A stretch of 64,000 nucleotides of DNA from the NCBI RefSeq assembly GCF_004208525.1, contig NZ_SGIT01000003.1, positions 186,001 through 250,000 on the forward strand. The letters are read 5' to 3'. The stretch comes from Sphingobacterium corticibacterium. Its GTDB lineage: Bacteria > Bacteroidota > Bacteroidia > Sphingobacteriales > Sphingobacteriaceae. Below the pieces are notes generated by a model that saw nothing but the letters and a program-made list of their open reading frames with translations, was not told the origin of the DNA and ran no database searches. Below are positions 54,151 through 63,860 of this stretch, piece after piece. A program made the position numbers and the translations under genes. The first letter of the stretch is position 1; each line of letters starts with the position of its first letter.

Positions 54151-55161
54151 TTATTTTAAACGTTCTGTCCTTGCCAGCTGCTCCTCATTTGCTTCCTGCA
54201 ACTGCAGGTTCTTTTTGATGACTGGTGGTGGATTGAATACATCATAGTGATTAGCATCGATGACCGATTGCTTGCTGATTGGCGCAGGCTCTTCCAATAC
54301 CCAGTCAGCTGTTTTCTTTTTCTCAAAACGACAGGTGTCACAGATAAACTCTTCCACCTCATTATATTCGTCTTTGCGCGCCGTTACACGCAAAACTTCC
54401 TCTCCTTTATACCACAGTGTAACCTTACCAGAGCACGTCGGGCAATCACGGTGTGCATCTACCGGCTTGGTAAACCAAACACGGTTTTTAAAGCGGAATG
54501 TTTTATCGGTCAATGCACCTACCGGGCATACGTCAATGACGTTTCCGATAAAATCATTATCCAATGCATTCTCGATAAAAGTAGATATTTCTGCATGGTC
54601 ACCACGATTGATGACCCCATGTTCACGTTTTCCCGTTAGCTGATCCGCCACGAATACACAACGATAGCATAAAATACAACGGTTCATGTGTAGTTTTATC
54701 TTATCGCCAATATCGATAGGCTCAAACGTACGTCGTTTAAATTCATACCGTGTTTGTGCCACACCGTGCTCATAACTGAGATCCTGCAGTTTACATTCTC
54801 CTGCCTGGTCACAAACCGGACAATCCAATGGGTGGTTAATCAATAACATCTCCACCACACCTTTACGCGCCTCTAGTACATCCGGCGACGTGATATTCTG
54901 CACTTCCATCCCGTCCATAACGGTCGTCCTACAGGATGCTACCAATTTCGGCATCGGACGCGGGTCTTTCTCTGATCCTTTAGATACCTTAACCAAGCAT
55001 GTACGGCATTTTCCACCGCTATCCTCCAATTTCGAGTAATAGCACATAGCAGGAGGTACAATGTCCCCGCCGATCTGACGCGCAGCATTCAATATCGTCG
55101 TTCCCGGCGCCACTTCCACCGGAATCCCATCTATCGTTACTTTAAATTTTTCGTCTGCCAT
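54151..55161 (-). CDS. nuoG: Short NuoG-like iron-sulfur subunit of complex I
   Basis: A 336-residue subunit, less than half of E. coli NuoG: the large molybdopterin-like C-terminal domain is missing. Ligands for N1b (Cys40, 51, 54, 77), the His/Cys cluster N5 (His110, Cys114, 117, 123) and N4 (Cys162, 165, 168, 212) are present. A remnant of the Fe4S4 domain follows with Cys240, 243, 274 and 277, arranged CxxC-x30-CxxC instead of the N7 pattern. Short NuoG proteins are known in Bacteroidota, and the frame is open to a clean stop, so this is not a frameshift. It lies 12 bp after nuoF. Confidence 0.92.
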   Translation of the reverse strand: MADEKFKVTIDGIPVEVAPGTTILNAARQIGGDIVPPAMCYYSKLEDSGGKCRTCLVKVSKGSEKDPRPMPKLVASCRTTVMDGMEVQNITSPDVLEARKGVVEMLLINHPLDCPVCDQAGECKLQDLSYEHGVAQTRYEFKRRTFEPIDIGDKIKLHMNRCILCYRCVFVADQLTGKREHGVINRGDHAEISTFIENALDNDFIGNVIDVCPVGALTDKTFRFKNRVWFTKPVDAHRDCPTCSGKVTLWYKGEEVLRVTARKDEYNEVEEFICDTCRFEKKKTADWVLEEPAPISKQSVIDANHYDVFNPPPVIKKNLQLQEANEEQLARTERLK

Positions 55162-55173
55162 TTGTTTATTTCT

Positions 55174-56514
55174 TTAACTCTCCACTCCCTCCATCACCAA
55201 TCCATAATTCCTCGTCTGTGCTTCTTCCGGGTGTAAAATATGCCATTCAAATTCATCCCGGAAATGCCGTATGGCACTTGCCACCGGCCAGGCCGAAGCA
55301 TCTCCTAACGGGCAGATAGTATTCCCATCGATTTTCTGCTGGATATCCCATAATAGGTCAATATCCGACATATCGCCATGTCCATACTCGATTTTGTGCA
55401 ATACTTTTTCCATCCAGCCGGTTCCTTCTCTACAAGGCGAACATTGCCCACAGCTTTCGTGATGGTAAAATCGCGTATAGTTCAGCGTATTGCGTACGAT
55501 ACATTGATCCTCGTCAAACGCAATAAAACCACCGGAGCCCATCGCTGTACCCGTTACAAAACCGCCGTCTGCCAACGACTCATACGTCATGAGCCGAGGT
55601 TCTCCTTTTGCTGTTTTTAGGGCAAGGTGGGTCGGTAAAATCGGCACCGACGAACCGCCGGCAACCACCGCTTTCAGACGTTTACCATTCGCTATACCAC
55701 CACAATATTCCTCGGAATAGATAAATTCTTCCATGGGCAAACCCATTTCAATTTCATATACTCCCGGACGCACTAAGTTGCCCGAAGCCGATATTAATTT
55801 TGTACCTGTACTACGCTCAATCCCGATCTTTGCATATTCTTCTCCACCGTCATTCACAATAGGTACGGTAGCAGCAATTGATTCTACGTTGTTGACCACG
55901 GTAGGGCAACCATATAAACCAGCTACCGCCGGGAAAGGTGGTTTAATGCGCGGATTACCTCGTTCACCTTCAAGCGATTCCAGCAACGCCGTCTCTTCTC
56001 CACAAATATAAGCTCCTCCACCCGGTTGAACATGTATTTCTAAATCGTAGCCTGTTCCTAGTATATTTTTGCCTATAAAACCTGCTGCTTTCGCCTCCGC
56101 GATCGCTTTTTCTACTATACGAATCTGGGGCATCATTTCACCCCTAATATAGATATACGAGGTATTGGCGCCCAATGCATAACTGGAAACAATCATGCCT
56201 TCTACTAAAGCATGTGGAATATGGGTCATCAGATATCTATCCTTAAATGTACCGGGTTCCGATTCATCCCCATTGCAGACTAAATAACGTGGAACACCCT
56301 CCGGTTTCGCCAGAAAACCCCACTTCATCCCTGTCGGGAATCCCGCACCACCCCGTCCGCGCAACCCAGATTTCTTTACTTCCTCCACCACATCTTCCGG
56401 CGACATGGTCTTGAGAGCCTTTTCTACCGCACGATAGCCTCCCTTTTGACGATAAACCTCAAAAGTATTGATCCCAGGAACATCTATATGTGCCAACAAT
56501 AACTTACGTGCCAT
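55174..56514 (-). CDS. nuoF: NADH-quinone oxidoreductase subunit F
   Basis: A 446-residue NADH-oxidising subunit. It contains the NADH-binding GLRGRGGAGFPTGMKW, the FMN-binding NGDESEPGTFKDR and GAYICGEETALLESLEG, and the N3 [4Fe-4S] ligands in SCGQCSPCREGTGW with a fourth Cys in NTICPLGDAS. It hands electrons from NADH to the cluster chain. It starts two bases after nuoE. Confidence 0.98.
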   Translation of the reverse strand: MARKLLLAHIDVPGINTFEVYRQKGGYRAVEKALKTMSPEDVVEEVKKSGLRGRGGAGFPTGMKWGFLAKPEGVPRYLVCNGDESEPGTFKDRYLMTHIPHALVEGMIVSSYALGANTSYIYIRGEMMPQIRIVEKAIAEAKAAGFIGKNILGTGYDLEIHVQPGGGAYICGEETALLESLEGERGNPRIKPPFPAVAGLYGCPTVVNNVESIAATVPIVNDGGEEYAKIGIERSTGTKLISASGNLVRPGVYEIEMGLPMEEFIYSEEYCGGIANGKRLKAVVAGGSSVPILPTHLALKTAKGEPRLMTYESLADGGFVTGTAMGSGGFIAFDEDQCIVRNTLNYTRFYHHESCGQCSPCREGTGWMEKVLHKIEYGHGDMSDIDLLWDIQQKIDGNTICPLGDASAWPVASAIRHFRDEFEWHILHPEEAQTRNYGLVMEGVES

Positions 56515-56516
56515 AC

Positions 56517-57041
56517 TTATTTCGTTTGTGCTTTTTGCTTCAATTCATCAATCAACTGATCTACCTTTTCTTCCGTCAAGTTTTCATAAAACGTATACTC
56601 CGGACCGATCTGTAATACGGGGGCATAGCCACAGGCAGCAAGACACTCCACACCCCTCCATGAGAATAAACCATCCGCTGTTACCTCTCCCTCTTTAACA
56701 CCCAGTTTATCTTCCATATGCTGCATAATACGTTCGGCACCAACTAAACAACAAGGGCCTGTACGGCAAACCTCCAACACATATTTACCTTTGGGCTGCA
56801 GAAAAAACATCGTATAAAACGTAGCAACCTCGTACACCTCTATCGGCCGTATATCCAGATAAGCCGCGACCTTGTCCATCGCGTCTACACTCAACCAACC
56901 ATATTCAGCCTGCACCAAGTGTAAGATAGGCAGAAGTGCTGATTTCTGTCTACCTTTCGGATAGCGCGCGACCACTTCTGCAAACTTTTCCAACAAAGGC
57001 GTGCTAAAATCGACGATCTTATTTTCTTTAACACTAAGCAT
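56517..57041 (-). CDS. nuoE: NADH-quinone oxidoreductase subunit E
   Basis: A 174-residue thioredoxin-fold [2Fe-2S] subunit binding cluster N1a. The four ligands are in CRTGPC (CxxxxC) and CLAAC (CxxxC), the usual spacing. It overlaps nuoD by 8 bases and precedes nuoF by two. Confidence 0.97.
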   Translation of the reverse strand: MLSVKENKIVDFSTPLLEKFAEVVARYPKGRQKSALLPILHLVQAEYGWLSVDAMDKVAAYLDIRPIEVYEVATFYTMFFLQPKGKYVLEVCRTGPCCLVGAERIMQHMEDKLGVKEGEVTADGLFSWRGVECLAACGYAPVLQIGPEYTFYENLTEEKVDQLIDELKQKAQTK

Positions 57042-58269
57042 CTAATTCTCCTGCAATAACGTTTAAACTACTCATATTGATAATCGCGTCAGAGATAAGC
57101 ATCCCACTACTCATAGGTGCAAACATCTGGTAATTGACGAAAGAGGGCCTTCTAAAATGCAAGCGGTAAGGCGTTCGCCCCCCGTCGTGGATAAGATAAA
57201 AACCCAACTCACCATTCGCGCCCTCTACAGCATGATAAACCTCCGATTTCGGCGTCTCCCACTCGCCCATCACAATCTTAAAATGGTAAATCAACGCTTC
57301 CATATTGGTATATACCTGTTCCTTAGGCGGCAAATAAAAATCCGGCACATCGGCATGGAATACCCCTGCAGGTTCTTTTTTAATCTTTTCCAACGCTTGC
57401 TCAATGATACGCAGCGACTGCCACATCTCATCGTTGCGCACCATAAAACGATCGTATACATCGCCGTTGGTTCCTACCGGAACATCAAACTCAAATTCTT
57501 CATAAGACGAATAAGGCGCCGTCGCCCGCACGTCGTAATCCACACCTGTGGCACGCAGAATAGGGCCCGACCAGCTATAGCTTAGGGCCGTTTCCGGTGT
57601 AACAGCCGCTACACCCGATGTACGCTCGATAAATATCCGGTTACGGACAAACAAGTTTTCAAATTCTTTCAATACCGGTGGGAAACGTTTGAGAAATTCT
57701 TCGATTTTATGAAAAGCAATCTCATTAAAATCACGCTCGAAACCACCGATACGTCCAATATTGGTCGTGAGACGCGCGCCACAAATTTCCTCGAAAATTT
57801 CGTATATAAATTCCCGTTCCTGCATCACGTAGAGGAACCCCGAGAAAGCTCCCGTATCCACGCCTAATATGCCATTACAAATGATATGGTCAGCAATACG
57901 TGCCAGTTCCATCACAATAACCCGCATATACTGTACACGTTTAGGCAGCTCAATGTCCAGCAATTTTTCCACCGTCATGTGCCAACCCATATTATTTATC
58001 GGCGATGAACAATAGTTCAGCCTGTCCGTCAGTGGTGTTATCTGATAGAAAGGACGGTGCTCCGCAATTTTCTCGAAAGCACGGTGTATATAACCTATCG
58101 TAGAGACACCACTCACAATACGTTCCCCGTCAATCTGTACCACGTTCTGGAAAACCCCATGCGTGGCCGGGTGCGTAGGCCCGATATTGAGCGTAATCAA
58201 CTCATCTTGTGGATCATTGTCAAAAAAGACAGCTGCATTCGGTGTTATCTTGGTTATCGGTTTACTCAT
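57034..58269 (-). CDS. nuoD: NADH-quinone oxidoreductase subunit D
   Basis: A 411-residue 49-kDa-type subunit that forms most of the quinone site with NuoB. Conserved parts are NIGPTHPATHGVFQNVV, the HRAFEK region, SSPINNMGWHMTVEKLLDIE and the C-terminal MSSLNVIAGELDA. It is separate from nuoC here, unlike the fused nuoCD of E. coli. It lies 19 bp after nuoC. Confidence 0.98.
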   Translation of the reverse strand: MSKPITKITPNAAVFFDNDPQDELITLNIGPTHPATHGVFQNVVQIDGERIVSGVSTIGYIHRAFEKIAEHRPFYQITPLTDRLNYCSSPINNMGWHMTVEKLLDIELPKRVQYMRVIVMELARIADHIICNGILGVDTGAFSGFLYVMQEREFIYEIFEEICGARLTTNIGRIGGFERDFNEIAFHKIEEFLKRFPPVLKEFENLFVRNRIFIERTSGVAAVTPETALSYSWSGPILRATGVDYDVRATAPYSSYEEFEFDVPVGTNGDVYDRFMVRNDEMWQSLRIIEQALEKIKKEPAGVFHADVPDFYLPPKEQVYTNMEALIYHFKIVMGEWETPKSEVYHAVEGANGELGFYLIHDGGRTPYRLHFRRPSFVNYQMFAPMSSGMLISDAIINMSSLNVIAGELDA

Positions 58270-58288
58270 TTTTACTCTCCTCTACGAT

Positions 58289-58792
58289 TTAACGTCCAAA
58301 ATAAAAATCTTTTTTATCCACTCGATTTGGATCCTCGAGCGGATATTCCTTGCGCATCGGGAATACCTCCAATTCATCCATATTCAGGATACGTCGCAAA
58401 TCAGGATGTCCTTCGAACACGACACCAAAAAAATCATACGTTTCCCGTTCCATCCAGTTGGCTCCATTCCATAAGGGGGTAGCCGATGGAATCGTTGGTG
58501 TAGGCCCACTGATAAATACTTTTATCCGCAGACGTAAATTCTGCAATAGATTATGTACATGGTATACAACACAGAAATCGCGCTCCTCATTCGGATAGTG
58601 CACTGCCGTAATATCTGTCAAGTAATTAAAACGTAAAGCCACATCGTCCTTTACAAAAGCAAGCACATCCAATATAGACATTGCTTCCGTTGCGACGGTC
58701 AGTAAGCCATGCGGTTCGGCCACGATACGCACCTGTTCCCCAAACTGCTCTTGCAGACGATCTATAACGATTTGATTATTCAGCTTATCCAT
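58289..58792 (-). CDS. nuoC: NADH-quinone oxidoreductase subunit C
   Basis: A 167-residue 30-kDa-type subunit of the peripheral arm. The signature [32 protein letters not shown], given here as adjoining segments, and the terminal [17 protein letters not shown] are present. It overlaps nuoB by 8 bases. Confidence 0.97.
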   Translation of the reverse strand: MDKLNNQIVIDRLQEQFGEQVRIVAEPHGLLTVATEAMSILDVLAFVKDDVALRFNYLTDITAVHYPNEERDFCVVYHVHNLLQNLRLRIKVFISGPTPTIPSATPLWNGANWMERETYDFFGVVFEGHPDLRRILNMDELEVFPMRKEYPLEDPNRVDKKDFYFGR

Positions 58793-59339
58793 TCTCCGTC
58801 GCTATTCCGTATTTTTCCAACAATGCCTTATATTCCGGTGTATTCCGGCGGTTTAAGGATTCATTCTTCACAATTTCTTGTAATTTCAGCACACCATCCA
58901 ATATGGCTTCGGGGCGGGGAGGGCAACCGGGGACATACACATCCACGGGAATGATCTCATCGATACCCTGCAGTACCGAATAGGTATCAAAAATCCCACC
59001 ACTGGAGGCACAGGCGCCTACAGCTATTACCCAACGGGGCTCCGCCATTTGTATATAAACCTGCTTTAAGACCGGCGCCATTTTTTTAGCTATCGTGCCC
59101 ATGACCAATAGCATATCCGCCTGTCGTGGCGAGAAACTCGGACGCTCCGCGCCAAAACGTGCTAAATCGTACGTCGAGCCCATAGTGGCCATAAACTCAA
59201 TCCCACAGCACGACGTGGCAAACGGCAGCGGCCATAAGGAGTTTGCCCTAGCCAAACCGATCACTTTATCTAAAGACGTCGCAAAAAATCCTGCTCCTTC
59301 TACGCCCGGAGGCGCTTCCGCCAATGTCACTTTACTCAT
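58785..59339 (-). CDS. nuoB: NADH-quinone oxidoreductase subunit B
   Basis: A 184-residue subunit that carries cluster N2, the last redox centre before quinone. The ligands are visible: the adjacent cysteines in [12 protein letters not shown], one in GACASSGG and one in PGCPPRPEA. It follows nuoA by 21 bp and overlaps nuoC. Confidence 0.98.
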   Translation of the reverse strand: MSKVTLAEAPPGVEGAGFFATSLDKVIGLARANSLWPLPFATSCCGIEFMATMGSTYDLARFGAERPSFSPRQADMLLVMGTIAKKMAPVLKQVYIQMAEPRWVIAVGACASSGGIFDTYSVLQGIDEIIPVDVYVPGCPPRPEAILDGVLKLQEIVKNESLNRRNTPEYKALLEKYGIATENG

Positions 59340-59360
59340 GATTTTTTTGTTATTGTTGCA

Positions 59361-59741
59361 TTAATCCCAATCCAGGGCTCCGCGTTTCACCTCATAGACC
59401 AGACCCAGAACGACAATACCTAGGAAAATACCCATTTTCCATAAACCGTCCATCCCCATCTCCCTAAAATTAACCGCCCAAGGATACATAAATATAACCT
59501 CCACGTCGAAAACGACGAACAAGATGGCCGCCATAAAATACTTAACAGAAAAAGGTTGCCTCGCGTTACCAATTACCTCCACGCCTGACTCGAACGCCCC
59601 CAGCTTATTCTCTGTGCGGACTTTCGGCCCAATTAAATGCGTACCGATGATCGTTAAAACACCAAACGCTACGGCCACGCCTAATTGTATTAGAATCGGT
59701 ATATAATCTATTGGGGCGCTTTCTAAGTTTACACTTTCCAT
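59361..59741 (-). CDS. nuoA: NADH-quinone oxidoreductase subunit A
   Basis: A 126-residue three-helix membrane subunit and the first gene of the nuo operon. The conserved loop KLGAFESGVEVIGNARQPFSVKY, where E. coli has the ESG...R.PFSVKFY motif near the quinone channel, and VIFMYPWAVNF are present. A TATATTTG -7 box lies just upstream. Confidence 0.97.
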   Translation of the reverse strand: MESVNLESAPIDYIPILIQLGVAVAFGVLTIIGTHLIGPKVRTENKLGAFESGVEVIGNARQPFSVKYFMAAILFVVFDVEVIFMYPWAVNFREMGMDGLWKMGIFLGIVVLGLVYEVKRGALDWD

Positions 59742-59773
59742 AATAGCAGTTTTATATTCAGTTCTCCTCTTAA

Positions 59774-59781
59774 CAAATATA
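59774..59781 (-). promoter_or_regulatory. -7 box of the nuo operon promoter
   Basis: TATATTTG on the minus strand matches TAnnTTTG exactly. Transcription would begin near 59767, leaving a leader of about 26 nt before nuoA. The -33 position is T-rich and overlaps the hairpin's flank. Confidence 0.6.
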
Positions 59782-59800
59782 TCATTTTTTCACAATAAAA

Positions 59801-59824
59801 AAAGGGGCTGTACACAGCCCCTTT
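59801..59824 (-). terminator. Hairpin between the TPR gene and nuoA
   Basis: A perfect 10-11-bp stem (AAAGGGGCTG with CAGCCCCTTT), followed on the minus strand by TTTTTTTATTG. It lies 22 bp after the stop of the TPR gene and ends that transcript before nuoA. Confidence 0.9.
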
Positions 59825-59845
59825 CTTATTTGTTATGATTCTAAA

Positions 59846-61585
59846 TTACAGTTGATCAACGAATTGGCCCGCAAATTCATCTTCCGGACTAACCTTGATG
59901 GTTTCCTGGAAATGTGCTTTCGCTTTTTCGGTTTCTCCTTTCAAATAAAAGAAGTAACCTAAGTAATTATTCGCATCCACAATGTAAGAATTCACTGTAG
60001 TTTCAGGCAATTCTGTGTTCTGCACCTCTTGTAACAATCTGGAGAAAGAGTCTACAAAAAGTCCCTTCGCATTTTCGGGATCATACATCACCCCATCCAG
60101 CGCCAGTTCAGACAAACCTTTATAATACAAAGAATTTACTAAATATTTCTTCTTTACGTCTTCTTTATCCGTTGCAATAACGACACCGAACGATTTAATA
60201 GCTTCATCAAGCGTAGGCTTTGCTGCTGCGATCTTCTGCGCACCGAGTTCCGGTGTTACCTCTTCACCTTCTGCCGGAGACACCAATCTAGAGCCTTTGG
60301 TATACTGCCCAAGCCCCACAAAGTAATTGGCATCATAATAGTAATCAGATGAATCCTGCGCAGCCGGGATACGGAAAATCTTAACCGCTTCTTCTACTTC
60401 ACCGTCCTGGTATTTAGCGAAAGCCGTTTCTGCAATTTCTGTTTCCAGATTATCCTCCGCCGTTTGTTTCTCGACAGCTTGCTTCAATAACTGCTCACCT
60501 TTTGTGGAATCGCCAGCACTTAAGTTCGCCAAACCAGCATATAAGTAGTCACGGGGAATCAAACGTTCCGGCTGCACTTTTTCAAACAAGATATTCATAT
60601 TCTCCGCCGCTTTCGCATAATCTTTATCTTGGTTATAGGCGATATACCCCAAATAACGGTAAACTTTGGCGTCTACACCTGGCATATTTGCCAACTGCTC
60701 AGCAACGGTCTTCAATTCCGCATAGTTACCGGAGTAAACCAAGAAGTCAGCATAACGTGTTTTTGCTTCGACCGACGCATCTCCCGTTAAGCTTAAATAT
60801 TTTTGGTAAAACTCCAATGCCTTCTGGTTGATTTCCCGATAGTCATCTTCCGGCGCTTTCAGCGAAGACAAATAATAGGTCTCCGCAAGCTCGCGGTAAA
60901 GTGGTGCATAATCGGGGTTCTCACCTGATAATTTCGTCAATGACTCAATAACCACGTCATACGCTTGTGCCCTTCTAGAAATTAACGCTTGCCCAATTTT
61001 TGGAGCCAATAAGTTGGGATCAAGATACTCCGCATCACGGTAGTTTACAAACGCCTGGCTACTTTCACCCATACCCGCATACGCATCACCTAAAGCGATT
61101 AATATATCGGCATCTTTCTGGTTTTTTTCTTTCGCCTGTGTTAGATACTCAATAGCTTTTGTATAATCAGGTTCCGGCGCTTTGATATATGCTTGTCCAA
61201 CATATAACAACGGTAAATATTCCTTTCTGCCCAAACTAGAAACAGCTGTCGCAAACTTCGTTTCAGCCGCTGCTTTGTCGCCTTTCATTAAGTCGACAAT
61301 ACCCAACCCAACGTTATTTAATTTTTCTTTGGGCGCATTCGTCACCCCTTGATTGAATGCATAAGAGGCAGAATCAATTTTATCGTTGATCAAGTGAATT
61401 TGACCAAGATAAAACCAGTTCTCTCCGTCTTTTGCTTTCTTTTCTACCAAGTTCTGAAGCATCCCTTTTGCTTCATCATATTTCTCTTCGGCTATTGCAG
61501 CCTTCGCATCCTTTAAGCTCTGTGCACTTACAGAACCTATCGTACCCGCCAATAATAGACTTAAAAATAATTTGCTTCTTGTCAT
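59846..61585 (-). CDS. Secreted tetratricopeptide repeat protein
   Basis: A 579-residue protein with a signal peptide (1-21, MTRSKLFLSLLLAG...SVSA) and TPR helices throughout, with recognisable repeats such as AAIAEEKYDEAKGML, WFYLGQIHLINDKIDSASYAF and YLGYFFYLKGETEKAKAHF. TPRs mediate protein contacts; in this conserved Bacteroidota block (ExbD, TonB, small protein, PstS-like, TPR) it probably works in the periplasm with the TonB machinery, but that is inferred from gene order. Confidence 0.88.
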   Translation of the reverse strand: MTRSKLFLSLLLAGTIGSVSAQSLKDAKAAIAEEKYDEAKGMLQNLVEKKAKDGENWFYLGQIHLINDKIDSASYAFNQGVTNAPKEKLNNVGLGIVDLMKGDKAAAETKFATAVSSLGRKEYLPLLYVGQAYIKAPEPDYTKAIEYLTQAKEKNQKDADILIALGDAYAGMGESSQAFVNYRDAEYLDPNLLAPKIGQALISRRAQAYDVVIESLTKLSGENPDYAPLYRELAETYYLSSLKAPEDDYREINQKALEFYQKYLSLTGDASVEAKTRYADFLVYSGNYAELKTVAEQLANMPGVDAKVYRYLGYIAYNQDKDYAKAAENMNILFEKVQPERLIPRDYLYAGLANLSAGDSTKGEQLLKQAVEKQTAEDNLETEIAETAFAKYQDGEVEEAVKIFRIPAAQDSSDYYYDANYFVGLGQYTKGSRLVSPAEGEEVTPELGAQKIAAAKPTLDEAIKSFGVVIATDKEDVKKKYLVNSLYYKGLSELALDGVMYDPENAKGLFVDSFSRLLQEVQNTELPETTVNSYIVDANNYLGYFFYLKGETEKAKAHFQETIKVSPEDEFAGQFVDQL

Positions 61586-61764
61586 AATCTATTTGTGTTC
61601 TATTTTTCTTTTTTTACTAACTAATTACACACCAATTTAAACAGGAATTATCACAAATCTAAACGAATTATATGATTTTTTTATCCTGTGCTCGTTTCTT
61701 ATACTTTGACTGTCTCTCAATATAAATGTTTAATTTCCGCCAATATTTGGCTTAATGTGCGCAC

Positions 61765-62730
61765 TTACAGCGAAATATCATCCCGTATAATAATGTCACG
61801 CCCTGGCATCGTAGCCGGCACTAAGCCCGATTTCAACACAATCCGTTGCCCCCGATCGCCTGTCAAAAACGCAGAAAAACCTATCCCCAACCCTAAATTA
61901 GGTTGATAGTTCTGCACGTAAAATGTACGGCGTAGCGGATACTCCGCTGCAGCAATCGTAGACTGGCTGGGCTTATAATATTTATTATCGGCCGCCTCAC
62001 CTATCGTATTCTGGACGCTCAAGATACGAATATTATTTTTATTTGAAAACGAAGTAATCAAATCTAAATAGACATTATACCCTAAAATTCCAATTTTATC
62101 CGGATCATTTGCTACCGCTTCCAACACCTTCTCGCTATCTCCTTGGGCCTCCACAAAATTGGATGCTACCTTTTCTAATTTACCCAATTCTTTCAAGTGT
62201 CTAAACGTACTGGAATTAAGGTTGTCGAAAACAATCTTTTTCCGGTCAGCACTTTCTCCTTTCATCGCATTCACCAAATATTCAATAGTAACGGTCGTAT
62301 CGACTAGTTTAGTATTATTGATGACCACAATTGCATCGGTCCATACGGGAAATACCCGAGGTTTAATCGCTCGCTTCTTGAAATAATCATTTTCCGTTTC
62401 ATTAAGTTCCCGCGCTAATAGCGCCACGCCGGCCTCTTTTGACAGTAACTCGCGCACGGCTAATAATTCCGGTTGGACGATAATGTTCAGTCTAGCATCT
62501 GGGTACGCCGATAAGAAAACCTCTTCCTGCTCTTTCACAAGTGGCAGGATCGTCTCATCTACTATGACGTTAAGCACGCCTACCAAGATATCTTCTTTCG
62601 ATCCGGCGTTATTTACTACCGAGCTATCCGCGGCAGAAGAGGCCTTCCTCTCTGTCCGGGAGCAGCCGGAACAGCCTGCTATGCTCAGCAACACGATGGC
62701 CAGTATACTTATGTTGACTATTTGTTTCAT
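61765..62730 (-). CDS. PstS-like substrate-binding lipoprotein
   Basis: A 321-residue periplasmic binding protein of the phosphate-type PBP family, with a lipobox LLSIAGC near the N-terminus. The ATG at 62730 overlaps the preceding stop (TGATG), so it is translationally coupled to the small membrane protein. Segments such as RELNETENDYFKKRAIKPRVFPVWTDAIVVINNT (in parts) and NLNSSTFRHLKELGKL fit the fold. There is no pstCAB or phoU nearby, so it may not import phosphate; in this TonB-linked context it may be a sensor or a TonB-system accessory. Confidence 0.82.
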   Translation of the reverse strand: MKQIVNISILAIVLLSIAGCSGCSRTERKASSAADSSVVNNAGSKEDILVGVLNVIVDETILPLVKEQEEVFLSAYPDARLNIIVQPELLAVRELLSKEAGVALLARELNETENDYFKKRAIKPRVFPVWTDAIVVINNTKLVDTTVTIEYLVNAMKGESADRKKIVFDNLNSSTFRHLKELGKLEKVASNFVEAQGDSEKVLEAVANDPDKIGILGYNVYLDLITSFSNKNNIRILSVQNTIGEAADNKYYKPSQSTIAAAEYPLRRTFYVQNYQPNLGLGIGFSAFLTGDRGQRIVLKSGLVPATMPGRDIIIRDDISL

Positions 62731-62963
62731 CAAAAATTATTCTGCCATAAGCGGGCAAAGCGCAAGAATGAATAAACAATGAGCAGGATACCGAACATAT
62801 TCTTATACGTGGGATCGATATCCAATGGAAATTTATCCCAAAAGATAACCAGAATACCCAAAATAAAATAGAAGGCAAACATCGCCAGGCCCAAAATAGA
62901 CAGAAATCGCTTTGTTGGCGATTTCTGACTAAATTTTCTTGTGTTGTTACGCAAACCACTCAT
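62730..62963 (-). CDS. Small two-helix membrane protein
   Basis: A 77-residue protein from the ATG at 62963 (MSGLRNNTRKF); a longer frame to 63044 would run back into tonB. It has a basic N-terminus and two hydrophobic helices (LSILGLAMFAFYFILGILVIFW and MFGILLIVYSFLRFARL). I recognise no family. It starts three bases after tonB and is coupled to the PstS-like gene, so it belongs to the same operon. Confidence 0.65.
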   Translation of the reverse strand: MSGLRNNTRKFSQKSPTKRFLSILGLAMFAFYFILGILVIFWDKFPLDIDPTYKNMFGILLIVYSFLRFARLWQNNF

Positions 62964-62965
62964 AC

Positions 62966-63841
62966 TTATTGTTGAAGGTTCAATGTAATAGGCAATGTGT
63001 AAGCTACACGTACTGGACGACCGTTCTGAATACCCGGTTTCCAAGGTTTCGCTTTTTTCAACACATTCACAGCTGCTGTACCGGTACCATATGACAAGTC
63101 TTTTACCACTTTAATGTCCGTCAAACTACCGTCACGCTCTACTACGAAAGAAACAACAACCTGTCCTTTTACGCCTGCATCAATAGCTCCTTGCGGATAA
63201 CTATAGTTACGTCCAACCCATTCCCGAAAAGCGTTCAAGCCACCGTGTGGTTCTGGGTTGACCTCTACCGCGGTAAAGATTTTGTCAGCACCACCATCCG
63301 GATCGCCGGTAGCACTACCTGTGATCTGTCCTTCTACTTTTTTCGGACCAAATTCTCCGGTAGGCACACCTGATGCTCCTTTTGTACCCTTTAAGGTAAT
63401 ACGTGCCGGTGTTTTATTTTCTTTCTTAATTTCTTCTTGTGATACCACTTCCTCCTTCACCTGACTTTCAGGTACTACCTTCGGCTCTGGGAAACGCACC
63501 AAGTCTTCTGCTGGTGGTTCCTGTGCAATACGTTGCACGGGCTCTTCCTCCTGTGGAAGTGGTTCTTCTTCCTCTTCTTCAGGCTCCGGTATATCCAAAT
63601 CCTCCAGCGTTACCTCCGTTATCAGGGGAGCTTCTTCCACTGGTCTATCTGGGAATACCTTAATGTTAAACATTTTTGGAGCACTCAAAACAAGAACAAC
63701 TGAGACAATCGAGAATAGCGCAACATTGGTTGCCTTTGGAGCAAACTTACGTAAGTCATAGGCACCATACTCTTTATTTCTATTCGCAAAAACGACGTCA
63801 AGCCATTCTTTTTTGAATATATCTAATTTAGAACCAAACAT
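62966..63841 (-). CDS. tonB: TonB energy transducer
   Basis: A 291-residue TonB of the Bacteroidota type. A cytoplasmic N-terminus (MFGSKLDIFKKEWLDVVFANRNKEYGAYDLRK) leads to one membrane helix (about 37-54). An acidic Pro/Glu-rich spacer (about 70-120) and a central linker come next, then the C-terminal TonB domain with YPQGAIDAGVKGQVVVSFVVERDGSLTDIKVVK, in parts, and the terminal VAYTLPITLNLQ. It transmits proton-motive energy from ExbBD to outer-membrane receptors. The ExbD-like gene lies 19 bp upstream. Confidence 0.93.
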   Translation of the reverse strand: MFGSKLDIFKKEWLDVVFANRNKEYGAYDLRKFAPKATNVALFSIVSVVLVLSAPKMFNIKVFPDRPVEEAPLITEVTLEDLDIPEPEEEEEEPLPQEEEPVQRIAQEPPAEDLVRFPEPKVVPESQVKEEVVSQEEIKKENKTPARITLKGTKGASGVPTGEFGPKKVEGQITGSATGDPDGGADKIFTAVEVNPEPHGGLNAFREWVGRNYSYPQGAIDAGVKGQVVVSFVVERDGSLTDIKVVKDLSYGTGTAAVNVLKKAKPWKPGIQNGRPVRVAYTLPITLNLQQ

Positions 63842-63860
63842 ATTTTACTTAATTATGCGA

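Noticed and set aside
54151..55161. NuoG as a frameshifted pseudogene
   Set aside because: The frame ends cleanly, the spacing to nuoH is normal, and no remnant of the missing domain follows. Short NuoG proteins are typical of this phylum.
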